A DNA stretch of 9,015 bases from Lachnospiraceae bacterium (GCA_017443685.1 JAFSYD010000056.1:1-9015), one strand, 5' to 3'; positions 1-4,870 are shown, counted from the first letter of the stretch. Numbers and translations are program-made. The notes: generated by a model not told the origin, from the sequence alone.

Positions 1-155
1 TTGCATCCCTTTGCCTTGAAAGTTTGTCCCACTACCCCCGTACCGGCAAAAAGATCAGCAAAAACGTAGGACGCCCTGTCTTTATATCCCGTCACGCCCT
101 CTATTGTTTCCAGCAAAAAATCCAGCAACGAATATTTTGATCCAATGTAATTCAT
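1..155 (-). CDS. DNA adenine methyltransferase, D12 class (5' part only)
   Basis: Only the first 51 residues are inside the window; the gene continues past base 1. The visible part begins MNYIGSK (residues 1-7) and contains DLFAGTGVVG at residues 34-43. This is the S-adenosylmethionine-binding motif I in the form typical of D12 (Dam-like) N6-adenine methyltransferases, and the YIGSK start is also typical of that class. Such enzymes methylate adenine in a short DNA site, as solitary methylases or as the modification half of a restriction-modification system. The start ATG is preceded by AGAGG, which overlaps the tail of the upstream regulator gene (11 bases separate its stop from this ATG), so the two are almost certainly co-transcribed. 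The catalytic (D/N)PPY motif lies outside the window, so specificity and integrity cannot be judged. Confidence 0.85.
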   Translation of the reverse strand, partial: MNYIGSKYSLLDFLLETIEGVTGYKDRASYVFADLFAGTGVVGQTFKAKGC

Positions 156-166
156 ATTATATCCTC

Positions 167-388
167 TCAATCATTTTTACCATTATCATCGGGTAAGAAT
201 ACCATTATGTCATTTGGAGTACAATCCAAAGCAGTACAAATGCTCTCTACCTTATCCAAAGCAATATATTGACCAGTTTTTATTTTAGAGATAATGTTCG
301 CAGATATTTCCGCTCTTCGCATCAATTCAGAATTTGACATATCGCGTTCTATCAATAAATGTTGTAGCGGTTTATAACTAACTGACAT
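167..388 (-). CDS. Small Cro/C1-type HTH regulator, controller-protein-like
   Basis: A 73-residue protein that is almost entirely one helix-turn-helix domain of the XRE (Cro/C1) type. It contains SNSELMRRAEIS (about 18-29) as the first HTH helices, ANIISKIKTGQ (30-40) as the recognition helix region, and the typical closing LDKVESICTALDCTPNDIM (43-61). Small proteins of this shape bind DNA as dimers and usually control their own operon. I chose the ATG at 388 because GGAGG lies 7 bases upstream; the frame is open back to 442 but nothing there looks like a better start. The next gene is a DNA adenine methyltransferase, so the protein may act like a C-protein that times methylase (and possibly nuclease) expression. 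That role is inference from context. Solitary phage-type repressors look the same. Confidence 0.85.
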   Translation of the reverse strand: MSVSYKPLQHLLIERDMSNSELMRRAEISANIISKIKTGQYIALDKVESICTALDCTPNDIMVFLPDDNGKND

Positions 389-432
389 AAGTAATCCTCC
401 AACAAAACTCAACTTCCATATGTCACTAAGAC

Positions 433-461
433 AAGGTATCACATTTCCGTGAAAAGGTCAA
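433..461 (-). promoter_or_regulatory. Sigma-A-type promoter of the regulator/methylase operon
   Basis: Reading the minus strand, TTGACC (456-461) and TACCTT (433-438) are separated by exactly 17 bases, and TG lies one base before the -10 (extended -10). The -10 is about 45 bases upstream of the regulator ATG. No other promoter-like pair is as good in this stretch. Confidence 0.65.
439..452. promoter_or_regulatory. Dyad in the promoter spacer, candidate operator
   Basis: TCAC-N6-GTGA is a perfect 4-base-arm inverted repeat lying between the -35 and -10 of the regulator promoter. A dimeric HTH protein bound here would block RNA polymerase, so autoregulation by the neighbouring Cro/C1 protein is the simplest reading. 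The arms are short and chance cannot be excluded. Confidence 0.4.
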
Positions 462-467
462 CATATA

Positions 468-494
468 TACCATATTTTTCATTGATCTATGGTA
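468..494. promoter_or_regulatory. TACCATA/TATGGTA inverted repeat upstream of the promoter
   Basis: A perfect 7-base inverted repeat (TACCATA at 468-474, TATGGTA at 488-494) with a 13-base spacer. It sits just upstream of the -35 hexamer of the regulator promoter. An activator-type site at this position would resemble the distal operator of C-protein-controlled restriction-modification operons; the function is inferred. Confidence 0.4.
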
Positions 495-712
495 AGCACT
501 GCACTCGATGTTGTTCACTATATTTCTATATTTCAATTTATGCCAATTTATCGCAATGTTTTTTTCCTCGGGCAGCCGCAGCCGGCTCTGTTCCCCGGGG
601 CTACGGATCTATCGATTCGGCAATTCAGTCAATCAGCATGAAAACGAAGATCACAGTTGATTTCTCTGTCGTGATAAGTTACACTTTTGGTTGCAATGAT
701 TTGATGACGCGT

Positions 713-740
713 AAAAAAGAAGAAGCCGTCCCCGAGCCTC
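713..740 (-). terminator. Weak candidate terminator after the zinc-ribbon membrane protein
   Basis: On the minus strand a six-pair stem (GAGGCT with GGCTTC, two pairs being G-U) closes a 7-base loop. It is followed by TTC and then six T. It lies about 60 bases past the stop codon of the gene ending at 801, where a terminator is expected, but the stem is weak. Confidence 0.4.
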
Positions 741-800
741 AGACTGTACAAGATACCTCCTTCGCCTGAGAATCCGTACTGTTATTATTGGGTGCACTAG

Positions 801-1913
801 TCACTGCTCTATATGCCACAGTCTGCTTTCTTCGACGGCAAATCCGGTATTGGAGAGACGTTTCCATTCGTCCTCCTCTACCTCAATGTACCACGCATCC
901 TCATCCTCGTCGTACTCCATCCAGCCATAATCCCCGTATTCCGACGAAATCCCCTCATACCAATACTGGAACTGCGGCGGATCGATATAATCATTCAGAT
1001 AAACATAGCAGTCGCTCTCCTTATCGTAATAGTTCCCGTCCGAGTCAAGAACCAGCCGCTTGTAATTCCCCTCTTCATAGGAATCCCGGTACTCCTCCTG
1101 CGTGGTCAGCGTATACGATGTTCCATTGCCTTCCAGATACATCGTATCTTCGAGCTCATATTCGCTTACGTAAGCCGAACTATCCGAGGCATCATATGTC
1201 GAATCCTCATCAAGATCCCAGCCCAAGATCGCACCAAGAATGCCGATCGGCACGGCAAGCAGGCAGGGCGCCACGAGGATTCCCACACAGACGAGCAGCG
1301 CGATCAGGCAGCCCTTGTTTTTGACACCACCTTCTCCTGCTGCCCTGTTTTTAACAACATCCCATTCGCCGCTGTCTCCCTCCATCTCATCTACCTGTGA
1401 TATCACGGTCATCGTTCCGCCGCAGTGGGTACAGGGCTTTTCCCGCTCCGCCCACGGACGCGAGTCCTCCGATCGGCAAAAATCACACCGGCAGACCGCC
1501 GTCGCGCTGTCAAGCACCTGCCCGTGCCTGGAAAAGACAACATCCTCATAATAGTTGCCGTTCTCGTCATAATATCCCGCCTTGTATTCCCTGCCCGTAC
1601 CCGAATCCACCCACGGATGCAAATAATGTACATAATCGTGATCTTTGCAGCGGTAAATCCGCGGATTCGCGCCGACATAGCCCTTCGGCTGGTTCTGCCT
1701 CGCCTTATATATGAGAGGCGCCATCGCGGCCGCGGCCGCCGTATATCGGCCCCTGTTTCCTCCCGAAGAATAGGACGATCTGCTCGAATGCGAGCCTGAA
1801 CTGTGATGACTGCGCGAGCTTGACGAAGAGCTGCCCGACCGGCCGGACGAGCTGCTGTGGGAGTGACTCGATGAATGTGAACTATGGCTGCTTGATGAAT
1901 GTTTACCCGGCAT
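801..1913 (-). CDS. Ser/His-rich zinc-ribbon single-pass membrane protein, unknown function
   Basis: A 370-residue protein I do not recognise as a family. Residues 5-55 are almost pure Ser/His/Arg/Gly. Residues 59-63 are five alanines. A zinc-ribbon-like knuckle pair follows (C143-x2-C146 and C161-x2-C164, with C141 nearby). One strong membrane segment spans about 201-231, and the C-terminal 140 residues are very acidic and rich in Tyr and Trp. Basic residues before the membrane segment and acidic ones after it suggest the Cys/His half is cytoplasmic and the acidic half external. A D-x-(N/D)-G-N-Y-Y-(E/D) element occurs twice, at 116-123 and 290-297, once on each side of the membrane. AAGGAG precedes the ATG at 7-base spacing. 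The Ser run uses all six serine codons, so it is maintained as protein rather than as a simple DNA repeat. A metal-binding or sensing role is only a guess. Confidence 0.75.
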   Translation of the reverse strand: MPGKHSSSSHSSHSSSHSHSSSSGRSGSSSSSSRSHHSSGSHSSRSSYSSGGNRGRYTAAAAAMAPLIYKARQNQPKGYVGANPRIYRCKDHDYVHYLHPWVDSGTGREYKAGYYDENGNYYEDVVFSRHGQVLDSATAVCRCDFCRSEDSRPWAEREKPCTHCGGTMTVISQVDEMEGDSGEWDVVKNRAAGEGGVKNKGCLIALLVCVGILVAPCLLAVPIGILGAILGWDLDEDSTYDASDSSAYVSEYELEDTMYLEGNGTSYTLTTQEEYRDSYEEGNYKRLVLDSDGNYYDKESDCYVYLNDYIDPPQFQYWYEGISSEYGDYGWMEYDEDEDAWYIEVEEDEWKRLSNTGFAVEESRLWHIEQ

Positions 1914-2003
1914 ATCTTTACTCCTTGTATTTTACAATTAAATCATCTCATCCCGACTGTCATCTCGATAAAAATGCCCGCCCGGCATCCCTTTATACCG
2001 AGC

Positions 2004-2112
2004 GCACTCCCTTCCGGAACACTGATCCCCGACACGCCTGACACCCACTCGCCCGGGCCGCCGGATCCCGCCACACCGGGCACTCCCGCTTCCGGATCAC
2101 CGACCCCCGTCA
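2004..2112. repeat. Imperfect GC-rich direct repeat, two copies
   Basis: The 24-base core at 2011-2034 (beginning CTTCCGGA) recurs at 2089-2112 with 20 of 24 bases identical. In both copies the core is preceded by GCACTCC, with a two-base length difference. The copies start 78 bases apart, a multiple of three. The DNA between them is also very GC-rich. It may be an old local duplication or the remnant of a repetitive coding segment; no function is evident. Confidence 0.5.
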
Positions 2113-2143
2113 TACTGCGCAGATAACCGGACGCATATAATAC

Positions 2144-2176
2144 AAAAAGCACCGTCCGGTACAATAGCCGGACGTG
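2144..2176 (-). terminator. Rho-independent terminator after azlD
   Basis: On the minus strand CGTCCGG pairs with CCGGACG across an 8-base loop. Three further pairs (CAC with GTG) are possible across a one-base bulge, and the stem is followed by C and five T. It lies about 60 bases past the azlD stop. Two more CGTCCGG copies flank it (minus strand, 2183-2189 and 2127-2133), so alternative pairings are possible. Confidence 0.7.
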
Positions 2177-2237
2177 ATGCCCCCGGACGATCGGCGTCAT
2201 TTTTTCAAAACGTTTCCTCATCCAATCTACCAAATCT

Positions 2238-2543
2238 TCAGATCAATCGCTCCACGATAAAAACCACCGCGCAAGCGACGATCGCGACGGTCACCATACT
2301 CTTTTCCTTCCACGCCAAAACGAGCGCCACGGCAAAGCCACAGGCGGCCGCCGCCACGGAATCCGTCGCGTACAGGATCGCCGGGAAGGTCATCGACGCC
2401 AGCGCCGCATACGGCACATAATATAAAAAGCGCTTAACGAAACGCGATTTGATCTCTTTTTTAAACAGCACCAACGGCAGCACTCGGATCAGATACGTCA
2501 CCACCGCCATCACCGCGATATAAATGTACAACTTCACGCCCAT
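2238..2543 (-). CDS. azlD: AzlD-type small subunit of branched-chain amino-acid exporter
   Basis: A 101-residue, very hydrophobic protein with about four membrane segments (roughly 5-26, 36-60, 62-79, 83-98). It carries the AzlD hallmarks: YLIRVLPL at 17-24, a basic loop (FKKEIKSRFVKR, 27-38), and the following YVPYAALASMTFPAI (42-56). With AzlC it forms the exporter of branched-chain amino acids and their analogues in the cytoplasmic membrane; in Bacillus subtilis the pair confers 4-azaleucine resistance. Length is normal. AGGAGG lies 7 bases before the ATG. It follows azlC by 59 bases, a gap containing only a small hairpin (ACCGG/CCGGT at 2581-2593). The pair ends at the terminator at 2144-2176. 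Confidence 0.93.
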   Translation of the reverse strand: MGVKLYIYIAVMAVVTYLIRVLPLVLFKKEIKSRFVKRFLYYVPYAALASMTFPAILYATDSVAAAACGFAVALVLAWKEKSMVTVAIVACAVVFIVERLI

Positions 2544-2602
2544 AATCTAACCTCCTGCCCGCAATCCGAAAATGTCATCCACCGGCAACCGGTAAGCCCC
2601 CT

Positions 2603-3304
2603 CTACTTTCCGCTGTCCCCGCACAGTGCCGCCGCACCCGCGGATATGGCAACCGTTACGATAATGATCGCAAATCCGCTCGAAATAAACGAAAGGGCAG
2701 GCACATAATACAACAGCGCCGACAAGAAAAACGCTGCCGCCACAACAGCCGCAACATCCCTTTCATGCTTTGCCGGCGGAATGATGATCGCCAGGAACAT
2801 CCCATAGATCGCAAGGCCGAGTGCCGAAAGCACGGCGTGCGGCAGGATCGCTCCCGAGACGCCGCCGAAGAATGTCCCCAGGACCCATCCCGGGATCGCC
2901 ACGCTCATCGCGCCGTACATATAAAAGACCGACGGCGTATCCTTTTTGCTCGCCGTGATCCCGAAGATCTCATCCGTCACGCCAAACGCCGCAAGGTAGC
3001 GGCAGGCAAAGGATTCGCTGCGGTCCAGCTTCTGCGACAGGGAAAAGGACATCAGCGCATACCGCAGATTGATCACAAACTGCGTCAGCGCCATTTCCAG
3101 ATATGTGCCGCCGGCAAATATGATCTGCAAGCCCGCAAACTGCCCGGCGGACGTAACATTTACAAGAGATATCAGCGATGCTTCCAGCGCCGAAAGCCCG
3201 CCCGTCACCGCCATCATCCCGAACGCAAACGAGACCGCAAAATAACCGAGCGCAATCGGTATTCCATCCCTTGCGCCCTGTCTGTATTGTTTTATTTTTT
3301 CCAT
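2603..3304 (-). CDS. azlC: AzlC-type large subunit of branched-chain amino-acid exporter
   Basis: A 233-residue multi-pass membrane protein, the usual AzlC length. Diagnostic stretches are GYFAVSFAFGMMA (20-32), TSAGQFAG (51-58), QFVINLRYALMS (75-86) and GVTDEIF (108-114). It works with AzlD to export branched-chain amino acids. The reading frame stays open upstream to 3511, but the extra residues are an out-of-frame reading of a decayed permease N-terminus. The ATG at 3304 gives the family-typical N-terminus. Its ribosome binding site is poor: AAAGGGA ends about 11 bases before the ATG, which may follow from the deletion that placed permease debris here. I see no well-matched promoter between here and 3599 and no T-box or known riboswitch. 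Confidence 0.93.
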   Translation of the reverse strand: MEKIKQYRQGARDGIPIALGYFAVSFAFGMMAVTGGLSALEASLISLVNVTSAGQFAGLQIIFAGGTYLEMALTQFVINLRYALMSFSLSQKLDRSESFACRYLAAFGVTDEIFGITASKKDTPSVFYMYGAMSVAIPGWVLGTFFGGVSGAILPHAVLSALGLAIYGMFLAIIIPPAKHERDVAAVVAAAFFLSALLYYVPALSFISSGFAIIIVTVAISAGAAALCGDSGK

Positions 3305-3332
3305 AAGAAAAGTTGTCCCTTTCTTTTCACCT

Positions 3333-3464
3333 TCACTTACGTCCCGGCATTCCCGCGATCGGCAGAAACGTCGTACCGGGCATGACAAACGAGCCCCAGC
3401 CGACCGCGCTTCCGAATGCAAGCGCCCATACCGTAAGCGGTGACAGATATTTATGAGATGATAT
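3333..3464 (-). pseudogene. Remnant N-terminus of an APC-family amino-acid permease
   Basis: In a frame different from azlC, 43 codons read as the first transmembrane segment of an APC-type amino-acid permease: LSPLTVWALAFGSAVGWGSF (residues 7-26), then VMPGTTFLPIAG (27-38). The frame then diverges after four residues (MPGR) and stops at TGA. Intact relatives run to over 400 residues, so more than 90 percent is missing. At the expected start the codon is ATA, 6 bases after AAGGA, as if ATG had mutated. No in-frame ATG, GTG or TTG exists between the upstream TAA and the permease sequence. The stop lies 28 bases before the azlC ATG, so the remnant occupies the azlC leader. Family assignment rests on recalled sequence pattern, not a search. 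Confidence 0.7.
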
Positions 3465-3523
3465 ATTACGTCCTTCTGTTTTCCAAATCGATTACCCCCA
3501 CGTTTTATCATACTCTATTTAGG

Positions 3524-3537
3524 GGATATTATCCACA
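3524..3537 (+). promoter_or_regulatory. Palindrome overlapping a perfect DnaA-box match
   Basis: TTATCCACA at 3529-3537 matches the DnaA-box consensus exactly and overlaps an 11-base palindrome (GGATATTATCC, 3524-3534). It lies in the AT-rich upstream region of azlC and the permease remnant. A single box can arise by chance, and I see no second box or other origin feature. Confidence 0.25.
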
Positions 3538-3558
3538 AAAAGAATTGTTAAAATATGC

Positions 3559-3599
3559 CAAAATAACGCAAGGCGGCATCCGTAACGTACGATGCCGCC
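3559..3599 (-). terminator. Strong hairpin, likely terminator after the 3687-3992 gene
   Basis: A perfect 9-pair stem (GGCGGCATC at 3572-3580 with GATGCCGCC at 3591-3599) closes a 10-base loop that can itself pair partly (CGTA with TACG). On the minus strand it is followed by the T-rich but interrupted TTGCGTTATTTT; on the plus strand no T-run follows. Position and strength fit a terminator for the small gene upstream, with some doubt because of the poor T-tract. Confidence 0.6.
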
Positions 3600-3686
3600 C
3601 CAAAGGCTCCTTATATATGTACAGCAGGCCGCCGTCCCGTCCCACTCATCCTTACAAAATGACCGCGGCGGAACACCGGCTTACTA

Positions 3687-3992
3687 TCATATCACATTGA
3701 TCGTCAGACGGTTGAAAAAACATGGCTCGAGCTTGGAGATCGCCCGTCTCGCACGGGAATACTCGTTACGGTTGATCGAGATCTCGCACATCTCCATGTT
3801 CCCTTGGTGCTGCTCCCTCTGAAAAAGCGGAATGCGGTTCCACCGTTTGGAAAACGGAATGTTCTCCTGTGTCAAAATGTAAGCAGCATGCTTGCTCGCC
3901 CGAAAATTCGTCGTCGAACATAAAAGCACATCTTTTGCACTGCATGAGCGCATATCCATCTTAATCCCTTCTTTCTTAAACAAACCAAACAT
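3687..3992 (-). CDS. Small protein of unknown function
   Basis: A 101-residue soluble protein I do not recognise with confidence. It begins with a short basic lead (MFGLFKKEGIK). A possible alpha/beta unit follows: a strand-like VLLCSTTNF (22-30), a helix (RASKHAAYILTQENIP, 31-46), and a second half with EISINRNEYSRARRAISKLEP (70-90). The strand-helix-strand-helix layout with a final arginine-rich helix loosely resembles the small DUF2007-type signal-transducer-like family, but the match is too vague to assert. AGAGGG precedes the ATG at 3992. GTG at 3998 and ATG at 3959 (with AAGGG) are alternatives. It is a one-gene unit with its own promoter containing a perfect dyad, so it is probably controlled by a repressor. 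Nothing in the neighbouring genes explains its job. Confidence 0.65.
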   Translation of the reverse strand: MFGLFKKEGIKMDMRSCSAKDVLLCSTTNFRASKHAAYILTQENIPFSKRWNRIPLFQREQHQGNMEMCEISINRNEYSRARRAISKLEPCFFNRLTINVI

Positions 3993-4033
3993 ACTCACCC
4001 TCTTTTGCCCCCATAAAAGAAAAACACGATATA

Positions 4034-4062
4034 ATGTTATCTTATATGATAACTTTTGTCAA
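4034..4062 (-). promoter_or_regulatory. Sigma-A promoter of the small-protein gene
   Basis: On the minus strand a consensus TTGACA (4057-4062) and TAACAT (4034-4039, four of six matching) are separated by exactly 17 bases. The -35 begins one base past the T-run of the preceding terminator, so the two transcription units are packed back to back. Confidence 0.75.
4036..4053. promoter_or_regulatory. Perfect dyad within the promoter, candidate repressor site
   Basis: GTTATC-N6-GATAAC is a perfect 6-base-arm inverted repeat that fills the spacer and touches the -10 of the promoter for the gene at 3687-3992. Size and position are those of a classic dimeric repressor operator. The cognate regulator is not recognisable in this window. 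Confidence 0.55.
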
Positions 4063-4063
4063 C

Positions 4064-4103
4064 AAAAAAACGGGCAAATCACAATTTCTTGTGGTTCACC
4101 CGT
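4064..4103 (-). terminator. Strong rho-independent terminator after the glutathione peroxidase gene
   Basis: On the minus strand ACGGG pairs with CCCGT at the base. CACAA pairs with TTGTG at the top around a GAAA tetraloop. Between them are two wobble pairs, two A-T pairs and one mismatch. Seven T follow immediately. It lies about 120 bases past the peroxidase stop; those 120 bases hold no gene, only a small CGGTATACCG palindrome just after the stop. Confidence 0.88.
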
Positions 4104-4225
4104 CTGTTTTCATCCATATGATGTATTGACCGGCCAAGCCATCATCGCTGCCCGGCGCGATCAGCAAATGCGTCAGACCCCCTCGTCCGCCCGTGTGATC
4201 GCCGTGCCGTCCGCCGGTATACCGC

Positions 4226-4771
4226 TCACAGCAGCCCTGCAACGAAGCTTTCGACCTCTTTCATATCTGCCGTCGGCTCGAACCGCGCGACCACGTTGCC
4301 GTCGCGGTCAATGACAAATTTCGTAAAGTTCCATTTAATTTCCGGGTTGTTCTTGTAATCCTTGTCGATCTTCTTAAGCATCACGCTCATCGCCATCGCC
4401 TTCGCGCCTTTTCCGAAGCCTTCAAAGCCTTTTTGACTCTTCAAGTACCCATACACCGGAAGCGCGTTCTCGCCGTTAATCTCGGACTTCTTCATCTGTT
4501 CGAACTGTGTGTGATATTTTAACGTACAGAACTCGTGGATCTCCTCATCGCTCTCCGGCGCCTGGCCCGCGAACTGGTTGCATGGGATATCGATGATCTC
4601 CAGCCCCTTATCATGGTACTTCTCATACATCTGCTCCAACGCCTCATACTGCGGGGTAAAGCCGCAGCCGGTAGCGGTGTTGACGATGATCATCACCTTC
4701 CCCTTATTATCGGAAAGCGCAAGCTCGCTCCCGTCACGCTTCGATACACTGTAATCATAAATGCTCGGCAT
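4226..4771 (-). CDS. Glutathione peroxidase family, Cys-type (thioredoxin-dependent peroxidase)
   Basis: A cytoplasmic 181-residue peroxidase that reduces hydrogen peroxide or organic hydroperoxides. The catalytic tetrad is visible: C36 in TGCGFTPQY, Q70 in PCNQFAGQ, and W147-N148 in KWNFTKF. Position 36 is an ordinary Cys (TGC codon), not selenocysteine. C82 in EFCTLKY matches the resolving Cys of yeast Gpx3 (C36/C82), so it probably forms an intramolecular disulfide and is recycled by thioredoxin rather than glutathione. The segment from 113 to 146 before the catalytic Trp is longer than in the shortest GPx proteins, as is common in Clostridia. AAAGGAG precedes the ATG at 4771; the frame open to 4831 covers only the leader. 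It is a one-gene unit with a consensus promoter containing a palindrome and a terminator at 4064-4103. Confidence 0.93.
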   Translation of the reverse strand: MPSIYDYSVSKRDGSELALSDNKGKVMIIVNTATGCGFTPQYEALEQMYEKYHDKGLEIIDIPCNQFAGQAPESDEEIHEFCTLKYHTQFEQMKKSEINGENALPVYGYLKSQKGFEGFGKGAKAMAMSVMLKKIDKDYKNNPEIKWNFTKFVIDRDGNVVARFEPTADMKEVESFVAGLL

Positions 4772-4830
4772 AATAGATCTCCTTTCTGTTTGACTTTCTT
4801 CCTTTTTTGTCCTGTTTTGCCCGCCCATCA

Positions 4831-4859
4831 AGTTGTATGCAATTATATTTTATAAAATA
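4831..4859. promoter_or_regulatory. Two candidate operators around the peroxidase -10 box
   Basis: A perfect 14-base palindrome (TATTTTA followed by TAAAATA, 4846-4859) fills most of the spacer and touches the -10. Just downstream of the -10 is a TTG-N4-CAA inverted repeat with partly matching flanks (4831-4844), reminiscent of MarR/OhrR-type sites. AT-rich palindromes at peroxide-response genes are often PerR (Fur-family) sites, but this one is not a clear 7-1-7 PerR box. The identity of the regulator is inference. Confidence 0.4.
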
Positions 4860-4870
4860 CTTTTTGTCAA
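4842..4870 (-). promoter_or_regulatory. Perfect-consensus sigma-A promoter of the peroxidase gene
   Basis: TTGACA (4865-4870) and TATAAT (4842-4847) on the minus strand, both perfect and separated by exactly 17 bases. The -10 ends about 70 bases upstream of the peroxidase ATG. A promoter this strong usually needs a repressor, and two candidate operators overlap it. Confidence 0.9.

Larger units (their letters stand above)
389..800. other. Gene-free stretch between regulator promoter and zinc-ribbon gene
   Basis: About 410 bases without a gene I can support. The left part (to about 560) is AT-rich and carries the regulator promoter and its dyads. The middle (570-605) switches abruptly to GC-rich DNA with short palindromes (CCCCGGGG, AGCCGGCT). 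The right part holds a weak candidate terminator for the gene ending at 801. A frame is open on the plus strand at 449-769, but it has no ribosome binding site, recognisable domain or plausible composition. Confidence 0.6.
1914..2237. other. Intergenic stretch between azlD and the zinc-ribbon gene
   Basis: About 320 bases holding the azlD terminator (2144-2176), an imperfect GC-rich direct repeat (2004-2034 and 2080-2112), and the ribosome binding site of the downstream gene just before 1913. A minus-strand frame from 2233 to 1943 is open and reads Gly/Pro-rich. It has a TTG start without a ribosome binding site and runs straight through the terminator, so I do not call it. No convincing promoter for the zinc-ribbon gene is visible, only a weak ATGACA/TTTAAT-like pair near 1940-1965. 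Confidence 0.5.

Noticed and set aside
570..605. GC-rich palindromic patch as a possible attachment site or transposon end
   Set aside because: The palindromes are short, no matching copy is visible elsewhere in the window and no integrase or transposase is present.
449..769. Plus-strand open frame of 106 codons
   Set aside because: It overlaps the minus-strand regulator promoter, lacks a ribosome binding site and shows no recognisable domain; composition is unlike protein.
788..1400. Overlapping plus-strand open frames opposite the Ser/His zinc-ribbon gene
   Set aside because: They are antisense shadows; the minus-strand gene has a good ribosome binding site, zinc ribbon and membrane segment.
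1943..2233. Minus-strand Gly/Pro-rich open frame of 96 codons after azlD
   Set aside because: TTG start without ribosome binding site; its early part is the azlD terminator; the rest is GC-rich repeat.
3305..3511. N-terminal extension of AzlC by 69 residues
   Set aside because: The extra residues are a wrong-frame reading of a permease remnant and do not fit the AzlC family length.
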